Below the pieces are notes generated by a model. That model saw only the letters and a program-made list of their open reading frames with translations. It made no database searches and had not been told where the DNA came from. A DNA stretch of 64,000 nt from Duganella sp. 1224 (lineage in GTDB: Bacteria; Pseudomonadota; Gammaproteobacteria; Burkholderiales; Burkholderiaceae_D): positions 372,001-436,000 of the forward strand of contig NZ_JACBYS010000001.1 in the NCBI RefSeq assembly GCF_013408245.1, read 5' to 3'. Below are positions 26,068 through 35,149 of the stretch, in pieces. Within the stretch, counting starts at the first letter, position 1. Each line of letters starts with the position of its first letter. Position numbers and translations under genes: made by a program.

Positions 26068-27299
26068 TGCACCGCGTGTAGCTTGGTGGCCGGCTGGTCG
26101 CCGTCACGTGCCCACAGTAGCGTGACCGCCGCCATGGTCAGCGCCAGCACGCCGCCCACCACCATCGCGCTCGACACGCCCAGATGGTCGACCGCCAGGC
26201 CGCCCACCAGCGCGCCGCTGGACAGCGCGATCTGCGCGGTGGTCACGAACACCGCGCCGCCGCTCTCCATCGCATGCGGCGCGGCCTGGAAGATCCAGGT
26301 CTGCACCGACATCGGCATCATGCCGAAGGCGATGCCCCACACCACCACCAGCAGCGTCGCGCCGACCAGGCCGGTGCCCAGCAGCGGCAGCAGCGCCGTC
26401 GACACGCCCATCACCACGCCGGTGGTGATCAGGCCGGCCCGCACGCTGCGCGCCAGGATCTTGCCGCCGATGACGTTGCCCACCAGGCCGGCCGCGCCGT
26501 ACACCAGCAGCAGCACGCTGATGGTCTTGGCGTCCAGGTGCGCCTTCTGCGCCAGGAATGGCGTGATGTAGGTGTAGGCAGCGAACTGGCCGATGAACAC
26601 CAGCATCGTGATGAAGATGCCCAGCCGCGCCTTCGGCACCCGCAACATCTCCGGCAACTGGCGGAAAGTGACCGCGCCCTTGGCCGGCAGCGCGGGCAGC
26701 AGCCGCATTTGCGTCAGCACCACCAGCAGCGCCACCACGGCGCCGGCGTAGAAGGCCACGCGCCAGCCGAACAATTCACCGACCAGCGCGCCGGCCGGCA
26801 CGCCGGCCACGGTGCCGAGCGACACGCCGGCAAAGATCATCGACAGCGCGCGCGGCTCGGCGCCGGGCGGTACCAGCCGGGTGCTCAACGCCGGCCCCAG
26901 CGCCCAGAAGCCGCCCACGCCCACGCCCAGCAGCGCGCGGCCCAGCAACACCAGCGGGAACGACTGCGCCAGCGCCACAAGCAGGTTGGACAGCAGCATG
27001 GTGCCGGTCAGGCCCCACAGCACGTAGCGGCGGTCGGTCTTGCCGATGCCGACGGTGACCAGGATGGCCGCCAGCGCCGCCACCAGGCCGGGGATGGTGA
27101 CCATCATGCCGGCCACGCCCTCGGTCACGCCCAGCTCGGCGGCGACCGCCGGCAGCAGGCCGACCGGCAGGAATTCAGTCGTCACCAGCGCGAACGCGCC
27201 AATGGCGATCGACAGCACGGCCGGCCATGGCGAGTGGTGCGGGCCGGGAGCGGGAGCGGGCGGCGCCTCGGCCGCCACGGTATTGGTCTGATTTTGCAT
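26064..27299 (-). CDS. MFS transporter, DHA1 type
   Basis: This is a 411-residue inner-membrane efflux-type transporter with 12 predicted helices. Helix 1 carries IGAFALVTTEFLPVGLLPAV, a mark of the AraJ/sugar or drug efflux branch. The loop after helix 2 has GKTDRRYVLWG. ATG 27299 was chosen because AGGATACCC precedes it and the upstream alternatives (27341, 27368) would add residues across the operator region. It is divergent from a TetR gene that very likely represses it. Substrate unknown. Confidence 0.88.
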   Translation of the reverse strand: MQNQTNTVAAEAPPAPAPGPHHSPWPAVLSIAIGAFALVTTEFLPVGLLPAVAAELGVTEGVAGMMVTIPGLVAALAAILVTVGIGKTDRRYVLWGLTGTMLLSNLLVALAQSFPLVLLGRALLGVGVGGFWALGPALSTRLVPPGAEPRALSMIFAGVSLGTVAGVPAGALVGELFGWRVAFYAGAVVALLVVLTQMRLLPALPAKGAVTFRQLPEMLRVPKARLGIFITMLVFIGQFAAYTYITPFLAQKAHLDAKTISVLLLVYGAAGLVGNVIGGKILARSVRAGLITTGVVMGVSTALLPLLGTGLVGATLLVVVWGIAFGMMPMSVQTWIFQAAPHAMESGGAVFVTTAQIALSSGALVGGLAVDHLGVSSAMVVGGVLALTMAAVTLLWARDGDQPATKLHAVH

Positions 27300-27327
27300 G
27301 GGTATCCTGAAAAAGCTTGAGTTTTTT

Positions 27328-27338
27328 ACTGGTCGGTT
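27328..27338. promoter_or_regulatory. putative TetR operator, site 1
   Basis: ACTGGTCGGTT on the plus strand reads AACCGACCAGT on the minus strand, and matches site 2 (AACCGATTGGT) as AACCGAYYRGT. It lies 28 nt upstream of the MFS start in the divergent intergenic region. Prediction only. Confidence 0.5.
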
Positions 27339-27377
27339 CATAATGTGCTCCGGGAGATATTTTGTCAATGAGTTTTT

Positions 27378-27388
27378 AACCGATTGGT
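27378..27388. promoter_or_regulatory. putative TetR operator, site 2
   Basis: AACCGATTGGT sits immediately before the TetR ATG at 27389; ACCGATTGGT is a near-palindrome. It pairs with site 1 about 50 nt away, so one regulator could repress both divergent genes. Prediction only. Confidence 0.5.
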
Positions 27389-27988
27389 ATGAAAGAGCGA
27401 AAAATCGGCCGGCCGCGTACTTTTGACGCCGATCAGGCGCTGGACAAGGCGATGAAGGTGTTCTGGGAAAAGGGCTATGAAGGCAGTTCGCTGCCCGAGT
27501 TGACCGAGGCCATGGGCATGAATCGTCCCAGCCTGTATGCGGTGTTCGGCAACAAGGAAAACCTGTTCCGGCGGGCGCTGGAGCGCTACGGCGCCACCCA
27601 CGACCCCTTGTTCGACGCCGCGCTGGAGCAAAAGACCGCGCGCGCCGTGGTCGAGCACTTCCTGCGCGGTAACGCCGACGCCCAGACCGAGGACGAGAAT
27701 CCGCACGGCTGCCTGGTCATCAACGGCGCGCTGGCCTGCAGCGACGACGCGCTGCCGATCCGCAATTCCCTGATCGAGCGCCGCGCCGCCGCCGAGGCGC
27801 GCCTGTGCCGCCGCTTCGAACGCGCCAAGGAAGAGGGCGACCTGCCGGCCGACTTCTGCGCGGTGCAGATGGCGCGCTACGTGATGACCATGTCCAACGG
27901 CATGGCGGTGCAGGCCGCCGCCGGCGCCACCCGCCAGCAGTTGCAGCAGGTGGTGGACCAGGTGCTGCGCGGCTGGCCGGGCGCCTGA
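27389..27988 (+). CDS. TetR/AcrR-family transcriptional regulator
   Basis: This is a 199-residue regulator. The N-terminal HTH is GRPRTFDADQALDKAMKVFW, then KGYEGSSLPELTEAMGMNRPSLYAVFGNKENLF, the AcrR branch pattern. The C-terminal ligand domain begins at about residue 75 and has NPHGCLVINGALAC. It is divergent from the MFS gene with two matching 11-bp sites between, one abutting its own start, which suggests repression of both genes. The ligand is unknown. Confidence 0.9.
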   Translation: MKERKIGRPRTFDADQALDKAMKVFWEKGYEGSSLPELTEAMGMNRPSLYAVFGNKENLFRRALERYGATHDPLFDAALEQKTARAVVEHFLRGNADAQTEDENPHGCLVINGALACSDDALPIRNSLIERRAAAEARLCRRFERAKEEGDLPADFCAVQMARYVMTMSNGMAVQAAAGATRQQLQQVVDQVLRGWPGA

Positions 27989-28023
27989 ACGGATAACCGC
28001 TCACCGCCAAGCGGCTGCCCGCC

Positions 28024-30981
28024 TCAGGCCGGATAGGCCAGCTTCGCCGGCACGCTGAGCGCGATTTGCGTGCCCTGGCCCGGCACGCTGGACACCTGCA
28101 GCGTGGTGCCCAGATTGCGCGCCCGTTCGCCCATGCCGATCACGCCCCAGTGGCCTTGCTGGCTGGCGCGCTCCAGCCGCTGCTGGTCGAAACCGCGGCC
28201 GTTGTCGCTGACGCGCAGCGTGACCGCGTCGGCGCCGTACACCAGTTCCGCCGTCACCATGGCCGCCTGCGCGTGCTGGAAGGCGTTGCGCACCGCCTGC
28301 TGGCCAATCTCGGCCAGTTCCTCCTGCACCATCACGCTCAGCGCGCGGCGCTTGCCTTCCACCTGCATGGTGAAGCCGGTGGCTGGCGCCTGCGTGGTCA
28401 GCTGCTCGCCGAGCTGGCGGATCTTGCGTTCCGGGTCGCTGCCGCGACGCAGCTGCTGCACCTGGTCGCGGCCCTCGGCCATGGCCTGGGTCGCGCTGTT
28501 GAGCACCTTGTGCAGGCGGCCGCGCGCCGTGTGCTCCTCCGGCAGCTCCAGCGCCACCGCGTGCACCTGCAGCGCCAGGCCCTGCACGCTTTGCAGGAAG
28601 GTGTCGTGCAGCGTGCGGGCGATGCGCTCGCGTTCGGCCAGGCTGGCCTGCATGCGGTGATGCACCTGCAGCGTGATGCGGCGCGTGGCGATCTTCAGCC
28701 GGTACTTGTGCAAGGCGTAAGCGCCGGCGGCCAGCGCCGCCACGCACAGCAGCCGGAACCACCAGGTCTGCACCAGCAGCGGCGCCACCTCGAACGACAG
28801 GCTGGCGACATCGGCGCTGGCCACGCCATCCTCGTTCAGCGCGCGCACGCGGAAGCGGTGCGGGCCCGGCTCCACGTTGGTGTAGTAGGCCACCCGGCGC
28901 GGGCCGGCGTCGACCCAGTCCTTGTCCACGCCGTCCAGCTGGTACTGGAAGCGCACGCCCTCCGGCTTGCGCAGGCTGGGCGCGGTGTAGCGGATGCTCA
29001 GGCTATCCGAACCGGACGGCAGGCGCAGGCCGGCGGCGGCCGGATAGACCCCGGCCCCGGCCTCCACCTGCAGCAGCTGCGGCGACGGTGGCACCGGGTT
29101 GAGCGGAATGTCGCCCAGGTTCAGGCGTACCAGCCCGCCCGAGCCGCGCGCCCACACCTGGTTGCCGACCTTCAGCAGCGTGGTCAGGCGGTTGTCGAAG
29201 GCGGCGCGGCCCAGGTAACCCTCCTGGGCGTCGATCAGCCGGTATTTCAGCGGCAGCCGGGGCTGGCGCAGCGCGGCTTCCCAGTCGGCGCGGCGGATGT
29301 GCACCAGGCCGCGCGCGCCGTTGAACCAGCGGTCGCCGTCGGGCAGCAGCACCATGCCGGTGATGCTGCGCAGCTCTTCCACGTCGGGCTGGCCGAGCAG
29401 CACGAACTGCTCGCCCTGGCGCACCGCGATGCCGCGCTCACCGGTGACCACCATGGGCGTGCCGGGGAACAGGCCGGACTCGATGCCCACCATGCGGATG
29501 TCGAAGCGCGACACGCGGTCGTTGTCGTACAGGCTCAGTTCGCCGCTGGCATGGCCCAGCCACAGCTGGCCGGTATCGCCCGGCGCCGACAGCGAAATGC
29601 GCGGCGGCAACTTGAAGGCGCTACGCGGCCGCCATACGCCATCGACCCGGCCCATGGTGCCGGTCTGCATCGACGTGGTCCACAGCACCTTGCCGTCGTC
29701 CAGCACGCCCAGCACGTCGAGGTCGGCCGGCTTGCCGTTGACCAGCGGCAGCGGAATGCTGCTGCGCGCGCCCTTGTAGACGCGGGTGATGTCGCGCTTG
29801 CCGACGATCAGCAGGGCGCCGTCGCGGTCGTTGCCCAGCACCTGCGCATGGCGCCCCGGCTGCGGTTGCGGCGCCTGCCCGGGCGAGACTTTCCACAGCG
29901 TGCCGCTGGGATAGTCGGCCGCCCACAACTGGCCGTCGGCGTCGGCGGCAATGCTGAAGGTGCCCGAGCGGCTCGGGATGTGGGCCGGCGACAGCTTGTT
30001 CATGCGGAAGCGCTCGATGCCGGCGTGGGTGGCCACCCAGACATTGCCCTCGCGGTCCTCCAGCATGGCGGTGACCGCCAGCGAGGTCATTTGCCAGTCC
30101 TGGTCCAGTCGTTCGCGCGCGTCGCGCGCCAGCACGACCGGCTGGCCGGTGCGGATGGCGGTGCGCGGCACGCGGCAGATGCCGACCGGGCATTGCATGG
30201 CCCACAGGTTGCCGTCGCGGTCGAACACGCCCTCGCGGCGCGAGCCCATCTGGTTGAAATCGGCGCGGCGCGGGCGCGGATTGCCGGTGGGCGGCATCGG
30301 CAGCGGCCGCGCGCCGGTCGCGTTCATCATCCACAGCTGGCCGTCCGGCGACTGCGTCAGGCTGCCCGTCAGGCCCGGCGGTGACAGCTGCTGGAAGCGT
30401 CCGGCCGCGTGGTCGAACAGATAGACCGACGTGCCGTCGCTGGCCCAGACGCGGTCGTACTGGTCGATCAGCAGGCTGGATTCCTCGGTTTGCCAGTTGT
30501 CGCCGCTCAGCAGATTGTGCCAGCGCCCGTCGCGGTAGCGCTCCACGCCGCCGGGGCCGACGGACCAGATGGCGCCGGCGCTGTCGCGGTCCATGCTGTT
30601 GGGCGATTGCAGCCGGTCCCAGTCCTGCCGGCCCAGCTCTTCGAGCTTGCCGCTGGCGTGCAGCAGCGCCGCGCCGTTGAAGAAGTAACTGAGCAGCAGG
30701 TCGCCGTTGGGCAGCGCGCGCACGCGATTGATCTGGTTGCGCGGCAGCCGGTAGCGCTCGAAGCGCACGCCGTCAAAGCGGAACAGGCCGTCCTTGCTGG
30801 CCAGCCATAGCCAGCCGTCGCGGGTCTGGGCCAGGCCGCGCGTGTTCTGCGGCACGCCGTCCTTGTCGCTCCAGGAGGCGTGGTTCAGGTCCTGGAACGG
30901 CACCGCCGGGTCCAGCGCCCAGGCCGCACGCGGCGCCGCCAGGGCGCCCAGCAGCGCAAGCAGCGGAAGCAGCCACCGCAT
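28024..30981 (-). CDS. beta-propeller/Y_Y_Y sensor histidine kinase
   Basis: This is a 985-residue membrane sensor. It has a signal peptide (cleavage about residue 23) and a long periplasmic part with two-component-regulator propeller repeats (TRGLAQTRDGWLWLASKDGL, EDREGNVWVATHAGIERF). A Y_Y_Y domain follows (FQYQLDGVDKDWVDAGPRRV), then one membrane helix. The cytoplasmic HisKA_3 domain has ERERIARTLHDTFLQSVQGL (phospho-His near 792), and the HATPase has NAFQHAQ and VSDNGRGF. This NarX/LiaS-like kinase normally phosphorylates a LuxR-type regulator, but none is adjacent. The start overlaps the FHA stop by one base. Confidence 0.88.
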   Translation of the reverse strand: MRWLLPLLALLGALAAPRAAWALDPAVPFQDLNHASWSDKDGVPQNTRGLAQTRDGWLWLASKDGLFRFDGVRFERYRLPRNQINRVRALPNGDLLLSYFFNGAALLHASGKLEELGRQDWDRLQSPNSMDRDSAGAIWSVGPGGVERYRDGRWHNLLSGDNWQTEESSLLIDQYDRVWASDGTSVYLFDHAAGRFQQLSPPGLTGSLTQSPDGQLWMMNATGARPLPMPPTGNPRPRRADFNQMGSRREGVFDRDGNLWAMQCPVGICRVPRTAIRTGQPVVLARDARERLDQDWQMTSLAVTAMLEDREGNVWVATHAGIERFRMNKLSPAHIPSRSGTFSIAADADGQLWAADYPSGTLWKVSPGQAPQPQPGRHAQVLGNDRDGALLIVGKRDITRVYKGARSSIPLPLVNGKPADLDVLGVLDDGKVLWTTSMQTGTMGRVDGVWRPRSAFKLPPRISLSAPGDTGQLWLGHASGELSLYDNDRVSRFDIRMVGIESGLFPGTPMVVTGERGIAVRQGEQFVLLGQPDVEELRSITGMVLLPDGDRWFNGARGLVHIRRADWEAALRQPRLPLKYRLIDAQEGYLGRAAFDNRLTTLLKVGNQVWARGSGGLVRLNLGDIPLNPVPPSPQLLQVEAGAGVYPAAAGLRLPSGSDSLSIRYTAPSLRKPEGVRFQYQLDGVDKDWVDAGPRRVAYYTNVEPGPHRFRVRALNEDGVASADVASLSFEVAPLLVQTWWFRLLCVAALAAGAYALHKYRLKIATRRITLQVHHRMQASLAERERIARTLHDTFLQSVQGLALQVHAVALELPEEHTARGRLHKVLNSATQAMAEGRDQVQQLRRGSDPERKIRQLGEQLTTQAPATGFTMQVEGKRRALSVMVQEELAEIGQQAVRNAFQHAQAAMVTAELVYGADAVTLRVSDNGRGFDQQRLERASQQGHWGVIGMGERARNLGTTLQVSSVPGQGTQIALSVPAKLAYPA

Positions 30982-31979
30982 CAGTCGGCGCCGCTGTCGT
31001 CGTCCTCGTCGTCGCCATCGGTGGCGCCGTCTTTGACGGTCTGGGAGCGCGCGGCGTCGACGCCGGCTTTCAGTTTGCCGGCGTTGGCCAGGAACTGGTC
31101 GACGCTGCGGTTGGGGCTGTGGCGCACTTCCGGCGGCAGCAGCACCGACATGTACAGTTCGTCGGCGGCGCGGCCGGTGCCCTGCAGATTGCTCAGCACC
31201 ACCAGGCCGGCGCCGGCCAGCAGCATCACCGTGGTGGTGATCAGGAAGCGGCGCGGGTGGTGCGGCTTGATGGTGATCAGGTGGAAGAACACCATCGCGC
31301 AGGCGATCGCCAGCGTGACCAGGTTGCCGTAGCGCGTCAGCGACTCGGCCGACCACGCGTAGGCCAGCACGGCGCTGCCGGCGCGCCAGAGGCCGACCGC
31401 CGCCAGCGCGCTGCCGAGGATGAACAGGTGGCGGCCCATGCGCGCGTGGGTGCCGAACAGGCGGTTGGCCAGCGCCCACACGCCGGCCCACAGCAGGCCG
31501 GCGGCCAGGCTGGAGGCCAGCACCAGCAGGTAGCGGATCAGCGCAAACGGCTCGACGTCGCCCAGCCAGGTTTCCAGGCAGCTGAACACGGCGATCAGCA
31601 CCAGGCCGATGGTGGCCGGCGTCGCGCCTTCCCAGCCGTGCATGGTGGTGTCGGCGATTTCCGGCGCCACCGGGAAGTCGGACGGCCGCACCCGCAGCCG
31701 CGTGTGGCCGAGGCGCACCACGGTGTCGCCGTCGAGCGTGATGCTGGTCTGGCGGCGGCCCTTGTGGACGGTGCCGTTCTTGCTGCCGAGGTCGCGCAGC
31801 ACGACCTGGTTGTGCTGGTCGGTCTCGACGATGGCATGGCTGGCGGCGCTGTGGGCGTCGTCCAGGATGATGTCGTTGTCGTAGCTGCGGCCGATGCGGA
31901 TCGGCAGCGCGGCCACCTTGTGCCGGTGCAGCACGTCGCCGTTGCGGGCCAGGAGTTCAACGAAGTAGGGGGCTTTCAT
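30981..31979 (-). CDS. FHA-domain membrane protein
   Basis: This is a 332-residue protein. An N-terminal FHA domain (about 5-95) shows the phosphothreonine-binding pattern IRIGRSYDNDIILDDAHSAASH, then LGSKNGTVHKG. Five or so hydrophobic helices follow (GLVLIAVFSCLETWL, YLLVLASSLAAGLLWAGVWA and others), and the tail is very acidic (GDDEDDDSGAD). The domain order implies a cytoplasmic FHA reading Ser/Thr phosphorylation. It is coupled at both ends: four bases with the protease upstream, one base with the kinase downstream. No Ser/Thr kinase is seen nearby. Confidence 0.82.
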   Translation of the reverse strand: MKAPYFVELLARNGDVLHRHKVAALPIRIGRSYDNDIILDDAHSAASHAIVETDQHNQVVLRDLGSKNGTVHKGRRQTSITLDGDTVVRLGHTRLRVRPSDFPVAPEIADTTMHGWEGATPATIGLVLIAVFSCLETWLGDVEPFALIRYLLVLASSLAAGLLWAGVWALANRLFGTHARMGRHLFILGSALAAVGLWRAGSAVLAYAWSAESLTRYGNLVTLAIACAMVFFHLITIKPHHPRRFLITTTVMLLAGAGLVVLSNLQGTGRAADELYMSVLLPPEVRHSPNRSVDQFLANAGKLKAGVDAARSQTVKDGATDGDDEDDDSGAD

Positions 31980-33523
31980 TTGCCGCCTTTCTTCGCCGGC
32001 GCCGCCGTTGGTGCCAGCGACAGCGAATCGAGGAACACGCGCGCCAGGCGCAGGCCGTTGTCATACGAGACGCCGCGCGCGTCCAGCCGGCTTTGCAGGC
32101 TCATCAGGCCCTGGTCGGTGCTGGCGGTCAGCAGCGCGAAGTCGTACAGGCCGGCAAACTTGCGGTAAGCGCGCACGCACAGCACGGTGCGCAGCGGCAG
32201 GTCCTTGTTCTTGACGAAGTCCTCGGTGCAGTTGGGGCCGGTCAGGCGGGCGTCCTTGTTGCTGCCGAAGTGCTCGTTGCGGAACGAGGCGCTGGCCAGC
32301 TGGGCGAAGCGCAGCTTGTCGAGGCCGGCGCTGCGCAGGAACTGGTGGCGGATGGCGATCTGGCCGGTCTGCAGCGAGCCGCTGACGAAGATCGCCGATT
32401 CCATCGCGCAGCTGGCGTCGTCCACCGTGAACGGCTTGTCGGCCTTGACGTTTGAACGGCCCCAGCAGCGCATCTGCTCGGACTCGCGCACCGGCACCTG
32501 GTACGGCCCCATCGGTTTCAGGCTCAATGGGCTGGACAGCAACTGGTTGACCATCGCGGTCTGGTGCGCCAGCAACTGGCCGGCCACGACGGCGGTGAAA
32601 TCGGTTGGCGCCTTGTGCTGCTGGTCGACCTTCTTCAGCAGGTCCTGGGCGTAGCGCGCCGGCACCAGGAAGCTGACCAGCTCGCCATCGAGGCGCTTGG
32701 AGACGTTGACGCCGGCCACCGAGCCGTCGGCGGTCACGCTGGGGCCGCCGCTCATGCCGGAGTTGATCGGGCCGGTGAACATCAGCTGGTCGTAGAAGCT
32801 GCGCGTGATGACGCCGTTGTAGGCGCCCTCGGAGATGGCGAAGCCGAGGTCGAGCGGGTTGCCCATCGAGTACAGGTACTGGCCTTGCGTCAGGCGCGCC
32901 AGTTGCGGCGGCATCTTGAAGAAGCCGGTGCCGTTGCGGTTGACGCGCAGCACCGCCAGGTCGTGCAGCACGTCGACCGCCAGCAGTTCGACGTTGCCGC
33001 GCTGGCCGCCGGTGTCCACCCATTCGCCGACGTAGGTGTCGGGATCGAGCGCGAACTGCGAGACCACGTGGTAGTTGGTCAGCACCAGGTTGCTGGTGCC
33101 GATCAGGAAGCCGGAGCCGACCGAGGACTGGGTGCGGCCGCTTTTCAGCAAGGAGCGCACTTGCAGGATGTCGTTCTTGGCGGCGGCGTACAGGTGCTGG
33201 GCGGCGGTGGACGGGGGCGGCAGCGGCGCGGCGTCGCCGTTGGCCTCGGCGCCGGCTGGCGCAGCGCCGGGGACGCCGGGTGCGCCGGAGACGCCGGCGG
33301 CCGACGGCGCGGCAGTTCGCGAGGCAGGCGAGGCAGGCGAGGCCGCTGGCAGCGCTGGCGGCGCTGCGGTGGCCGGCGCCGGATGGGCTGACTGTGGCGG
33401 CTGGGCGGCCGGCGGCCGGGCGGCCGGCTGGACCGGCGCGGACGCCGCGCGGGCCGCGCCCGCCGTGGCCGTGGCGGCGGCCCAGATCAATACAAGCGTA
33501 CTAGCGAGCTTGGTAACTTTCAT
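31976..33523 (-). CDS. exported trypsin-like serine protease
   Basis: This is a 515-residue protein. A signal peptide covers about residues 1-27, and a ~75-residue Ala/Pro low-complexity linker follows. An S1/HtrA-like domain then carries an intact triad: His152 in LVLTNYHVV, Asp188 in DVLHDLAVLRV, Ser258 in INSGMSGGPSV. No PDZ domain is evident; the C-terminal ~200 residues are unassigned and hold several cysteines. AAGGATTGC lies before ATG 33523. It is first in an operon with the FHA protein and the histidine kinase. The substrate is unknown. Confidence 0.85.
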   Translation of the reverse strand: MKVTKLASTLVLIWAAATATAGAARAASAPVQPAARPPAAQPPQSAHPAPATAAPPALPAASPASPASRTAAPSAAGVSGAPGVPGAAPAGAEANGDAAPLPPPSTAAQHLYAAAKNDILQVRSLLKSGRTQSSVGSGFLIGTSNLVLTNYHVVSQFALDPDTYVGEWVDTGGQRGNVELLAVDVLHDLAVLRVNRNGTGFFKMPPQLARLTQGQYLYSMGNPLDLGFAISEGAYNGVITRSFYDQLMFTGPINSGMSGGPSVTADGSVAGVNVSKRLDGELVSFLVPARYAQDLLKKVDQQHKAPTDFTAVVAGQLLAHQTAMVNQLLSSPLSLKPMGPYQVPVRESEQMRCWGRSNVKADKPFTVDDASCAMESAIFVSGSLQTGQIAIRHQFLRSAGLDKLRFAQLASASFRNEHFGSNKDARLTGPNCTEDFVKNKDLPLRTVLCVRAYRKFAGLYDFALLTASTDQGLMSLQSRLDARGVSYDNGLRLARVFLDSLSLAPTAAPAKKGGK

Positions 33524-33540
33524 GCAATCCTTAAAACACG

Positions 33541-34194
33541 TTACAGCGCGCCATCCTCCAACGGCGCCGGCGTCAGCGGCGTCATCATGTGGCCCAGCTT
33601 GGCGGCCTTGGTATCCAAATAATACTGGTTGAAGGCATTGCGGTTGACCAGCAGCGGAACGCGCTCGGCCACCTCGATGCCCAGTTTGGTCATGGCATCG
33701 ATCTTACGCGGATTATTGGTCATCAGGCGCAGGCTTTTCACGTTGAACTGCTCCAGCATCGGCTTGACCAGGCCATAGGTGCGCTGATCGGGCTTGAAGC
33801 CCAGCTGTTCGTTGGCCTGCACCGTGTCGGCGCCGGCCTCCTGCAGGCGGTAGGCGCGGATCTTGTTGATCAGGCCGATGCCGCGGCCTTCCTGGCGCAG
33901 GTACAGCAGCACGCCGCGGCCCTCGTCGGCGATCTTCTTCAGCGCGCCTTCCAGCTGGGCGCCGCAGTCGCAGCGCTGCGAGAACAGCACGTCGCCGGTC
34001 AGGCATTCCGAGTGGACGCGCGCCAGCACCGGCTGACCGTTGCCGATGTCGCCCAGCACCATGGCCAGGTGTTCCTTGCCGGTGGCTTTTTCAACAAAGG
34101 CGTGCAAGGTGAACTGGGCCCACGGCGTTGGCAGGGCGCAGGAGGTAACGTAGTTCAGTTCGTCCTGGGACGGGATTTCTGCGCTCTGCGACAT
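33541..34194 (-). CDS. ribA: GTP cyclohydrolase II
   Basis: This 217-residue enzyme opens GTP to 2,5-diamino-6-ribosylamino-pyrimidinone phosphate, the first step of riboflavin synthesis. The zinc ligands are in [17 protein letters not shown]. Further conserved stretches are [19 protein letters not shown] and [16 protein letters not shown] 34194 (AAAGAGC upstream) is preferred over ATG 34218, which lacks a ribosome site. It stands alone, without fusion to RibB. No FMN riboswitch was recognised upstream. Confidence 0.94.
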   Translation of the reverse strand: MSQSAEIPSQDELNYVTSCALPTPWAQFTLHAFVEKATGKEHLAMVLGDIGNGQPVLARVHSECLTGDVLFSQRCDCGAQLEGALKKIADEGRGVLLYLRQEGRGIGLINKIRAYRLQEAGADTVQANEQLGFKPDQRTYGLVKPMLEQFNVKSLRLMTNNPRKIDAMTKLGIEVAERVPLLVNRNAFNQYYLDTKAAKLGHMMTPLTPAPLEDGAL

Positions 34195-34322
34195 GGTTTT
34201 GCTCTTTATTCTATTCATTGAGAGGTAAAAAAGGCGCGCCGGGCTGTTCAGACAGACCCGGCGCGCCCTTCATGATACCAAAACTGGCGGAAATGTTTTG
34301 AGTCCGCCCTCGGCAGTACCCT

Positions 34323-34399
34323 GTCATTCGGCGGATGCCGGAATCCATAGCGCGCGTCCGCAGCCGCGCAGCATGGATTCCGGCTTGCGCCGGAATGAC
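34323..34399. repeat. inverted-repeat element of the GTCATTCCGGC...GGAATCCAT type
   Basis: The left arm (34323-34348) begins GTCATTCGGCGGATGCCGG and ends GGAATCCAT. The right arm (34373-34399) is its near-complement, starting ATGGATTCCGG and ending CGGAATGAC, with one indel and two mismatches. Each arm also folds on itself (CGGC-GGAT-GCCG; CCGGC-TTGC-GCCGG). It starts 6 nt after the pirin stop. Related REP-like repeats occur in many proteobacteria. Confidence 0.75.
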
Positions 34400-34404
34400 G
34401 GTGC

Positions 34405-35109
34405 TTACTGTTTTGGCAGGTCGAACACCAGCAGTTCGGCGGCTTCCGCCTGTTCCAGCTTGATCAGCGGCTCGTCGGTCAGCTTCAGCGCGTCGCCGGC
34501 CTTCAGGTGCACGCCGTTGACCGTCACCGCGCCGCGGATCAGGTGCACATAGCCGATGCGGCCCTCGTCCAGTTCATGCTTCAGGCTGTCGCCCTCGTCC
34601 ATGATCGAGGCGTAGATGGTGGCGTTCTGGTGGATCAGCACCGAGCCGTTGCGACCGTCCGGCGAGGCGATCAGCGCCAGTTTGCCTTTCTTGTGCTCCG
34701 GCGTGAAGTTTTTCTCTTCGTAGCTCGGTGGAATGCCGATTTGATTCGGCTGTATCCAGATCTGCAGGAAGTGCACTTGCTCCGTGCGGTCGCCGTTGTA
34801 CTCGCTGTGACGCACGCCGGTGCCGGCGCTCATGCGCTGGACGTCGCCGTAGTGCAGCACCGAGCCGGTGCCCATGCTGTCCTTGTGTTCCAGCGCGCCG
34901 CTCAGCACGTAGGAGATAATCTCCATGTCGCGGTGACCGTGGGTGCCGAAGCCCTGGCCGCCCATGACCTTGTCTTCGTTGATCACCAGCAGCGGGCCGA
35001 AACCGACGTGTTCAGGATCATGGTAGTGGCCGAACGAGAAGCTGTGTTTGGAATCCAGCCAGCCGTGGTTGGCTTTACCGCGCGAATCGGAATGACGTAC
35101 TTGCAACAT
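34405..35109 (-). CDS. pirin family protein (quercetinase-like)
   Basis: This is a 234-residue bicupin. The N-terminal cupin has the pirin metal residues in FGTHGHRDMEIISYVLSGALEHKDS and RMSAGTGVRHSEYN. HFLQIWIQPNQIGIPPSYEEK follows. YhaK/YhhW homologues cleave quercetin, but the physiological role varies. ATG 35109 has GGAG seven bases upstream. It is divergent from a LysR gene with an 18-bp palindrome between them, so control by that regulator is likely. Confidence 0.92.
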   Translation of the reverse strand: MLQVRHSDSRGKANHGWLDSKHSFSFGHYHDPEHVGFGPLLVINEDKVMGGQGFGTHGHRDMEIISYVLSGALEHKDSMGTGSVLHYGDVQRMSAGTGVRHSEYNGDRTEQVHFLQIWIQPNQIGIPPSYEEKNFTPEHKKGKLALIASPDGRNGSVLIHQNATIYASIMDEGDSLKHELDEGRIGYVHLIRGAVTVNGVHLKAGDALKLTDEPLIKLEQAEAAELLVFDLPKQ

Positions 35110-35149
35110 GATGAGCTCCATTTCTTATTGGGGTTAATGTGCGATAATT

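Noticed and set aside
28066..30384. 772-codon open frame opposite the histidine kinase gene
   Set aside because: Low-complexity Ala/Arg/His composition, no ribosome site or domain; it is a shadow of the kinase gene.
33318..33345. Short tandem repeat of about 9 bp (GCGAGGCAG units)
   Set aside because: It lies in the Ala/Pro linker of the exported protease and is explained by low-complexity coding sequence.
34195..34322. FMN riboswitch upstream of ribA
   Set aside because: The conserved RFN-element blocks were not recognised; the region holds only the short leader and the inverted repeat.
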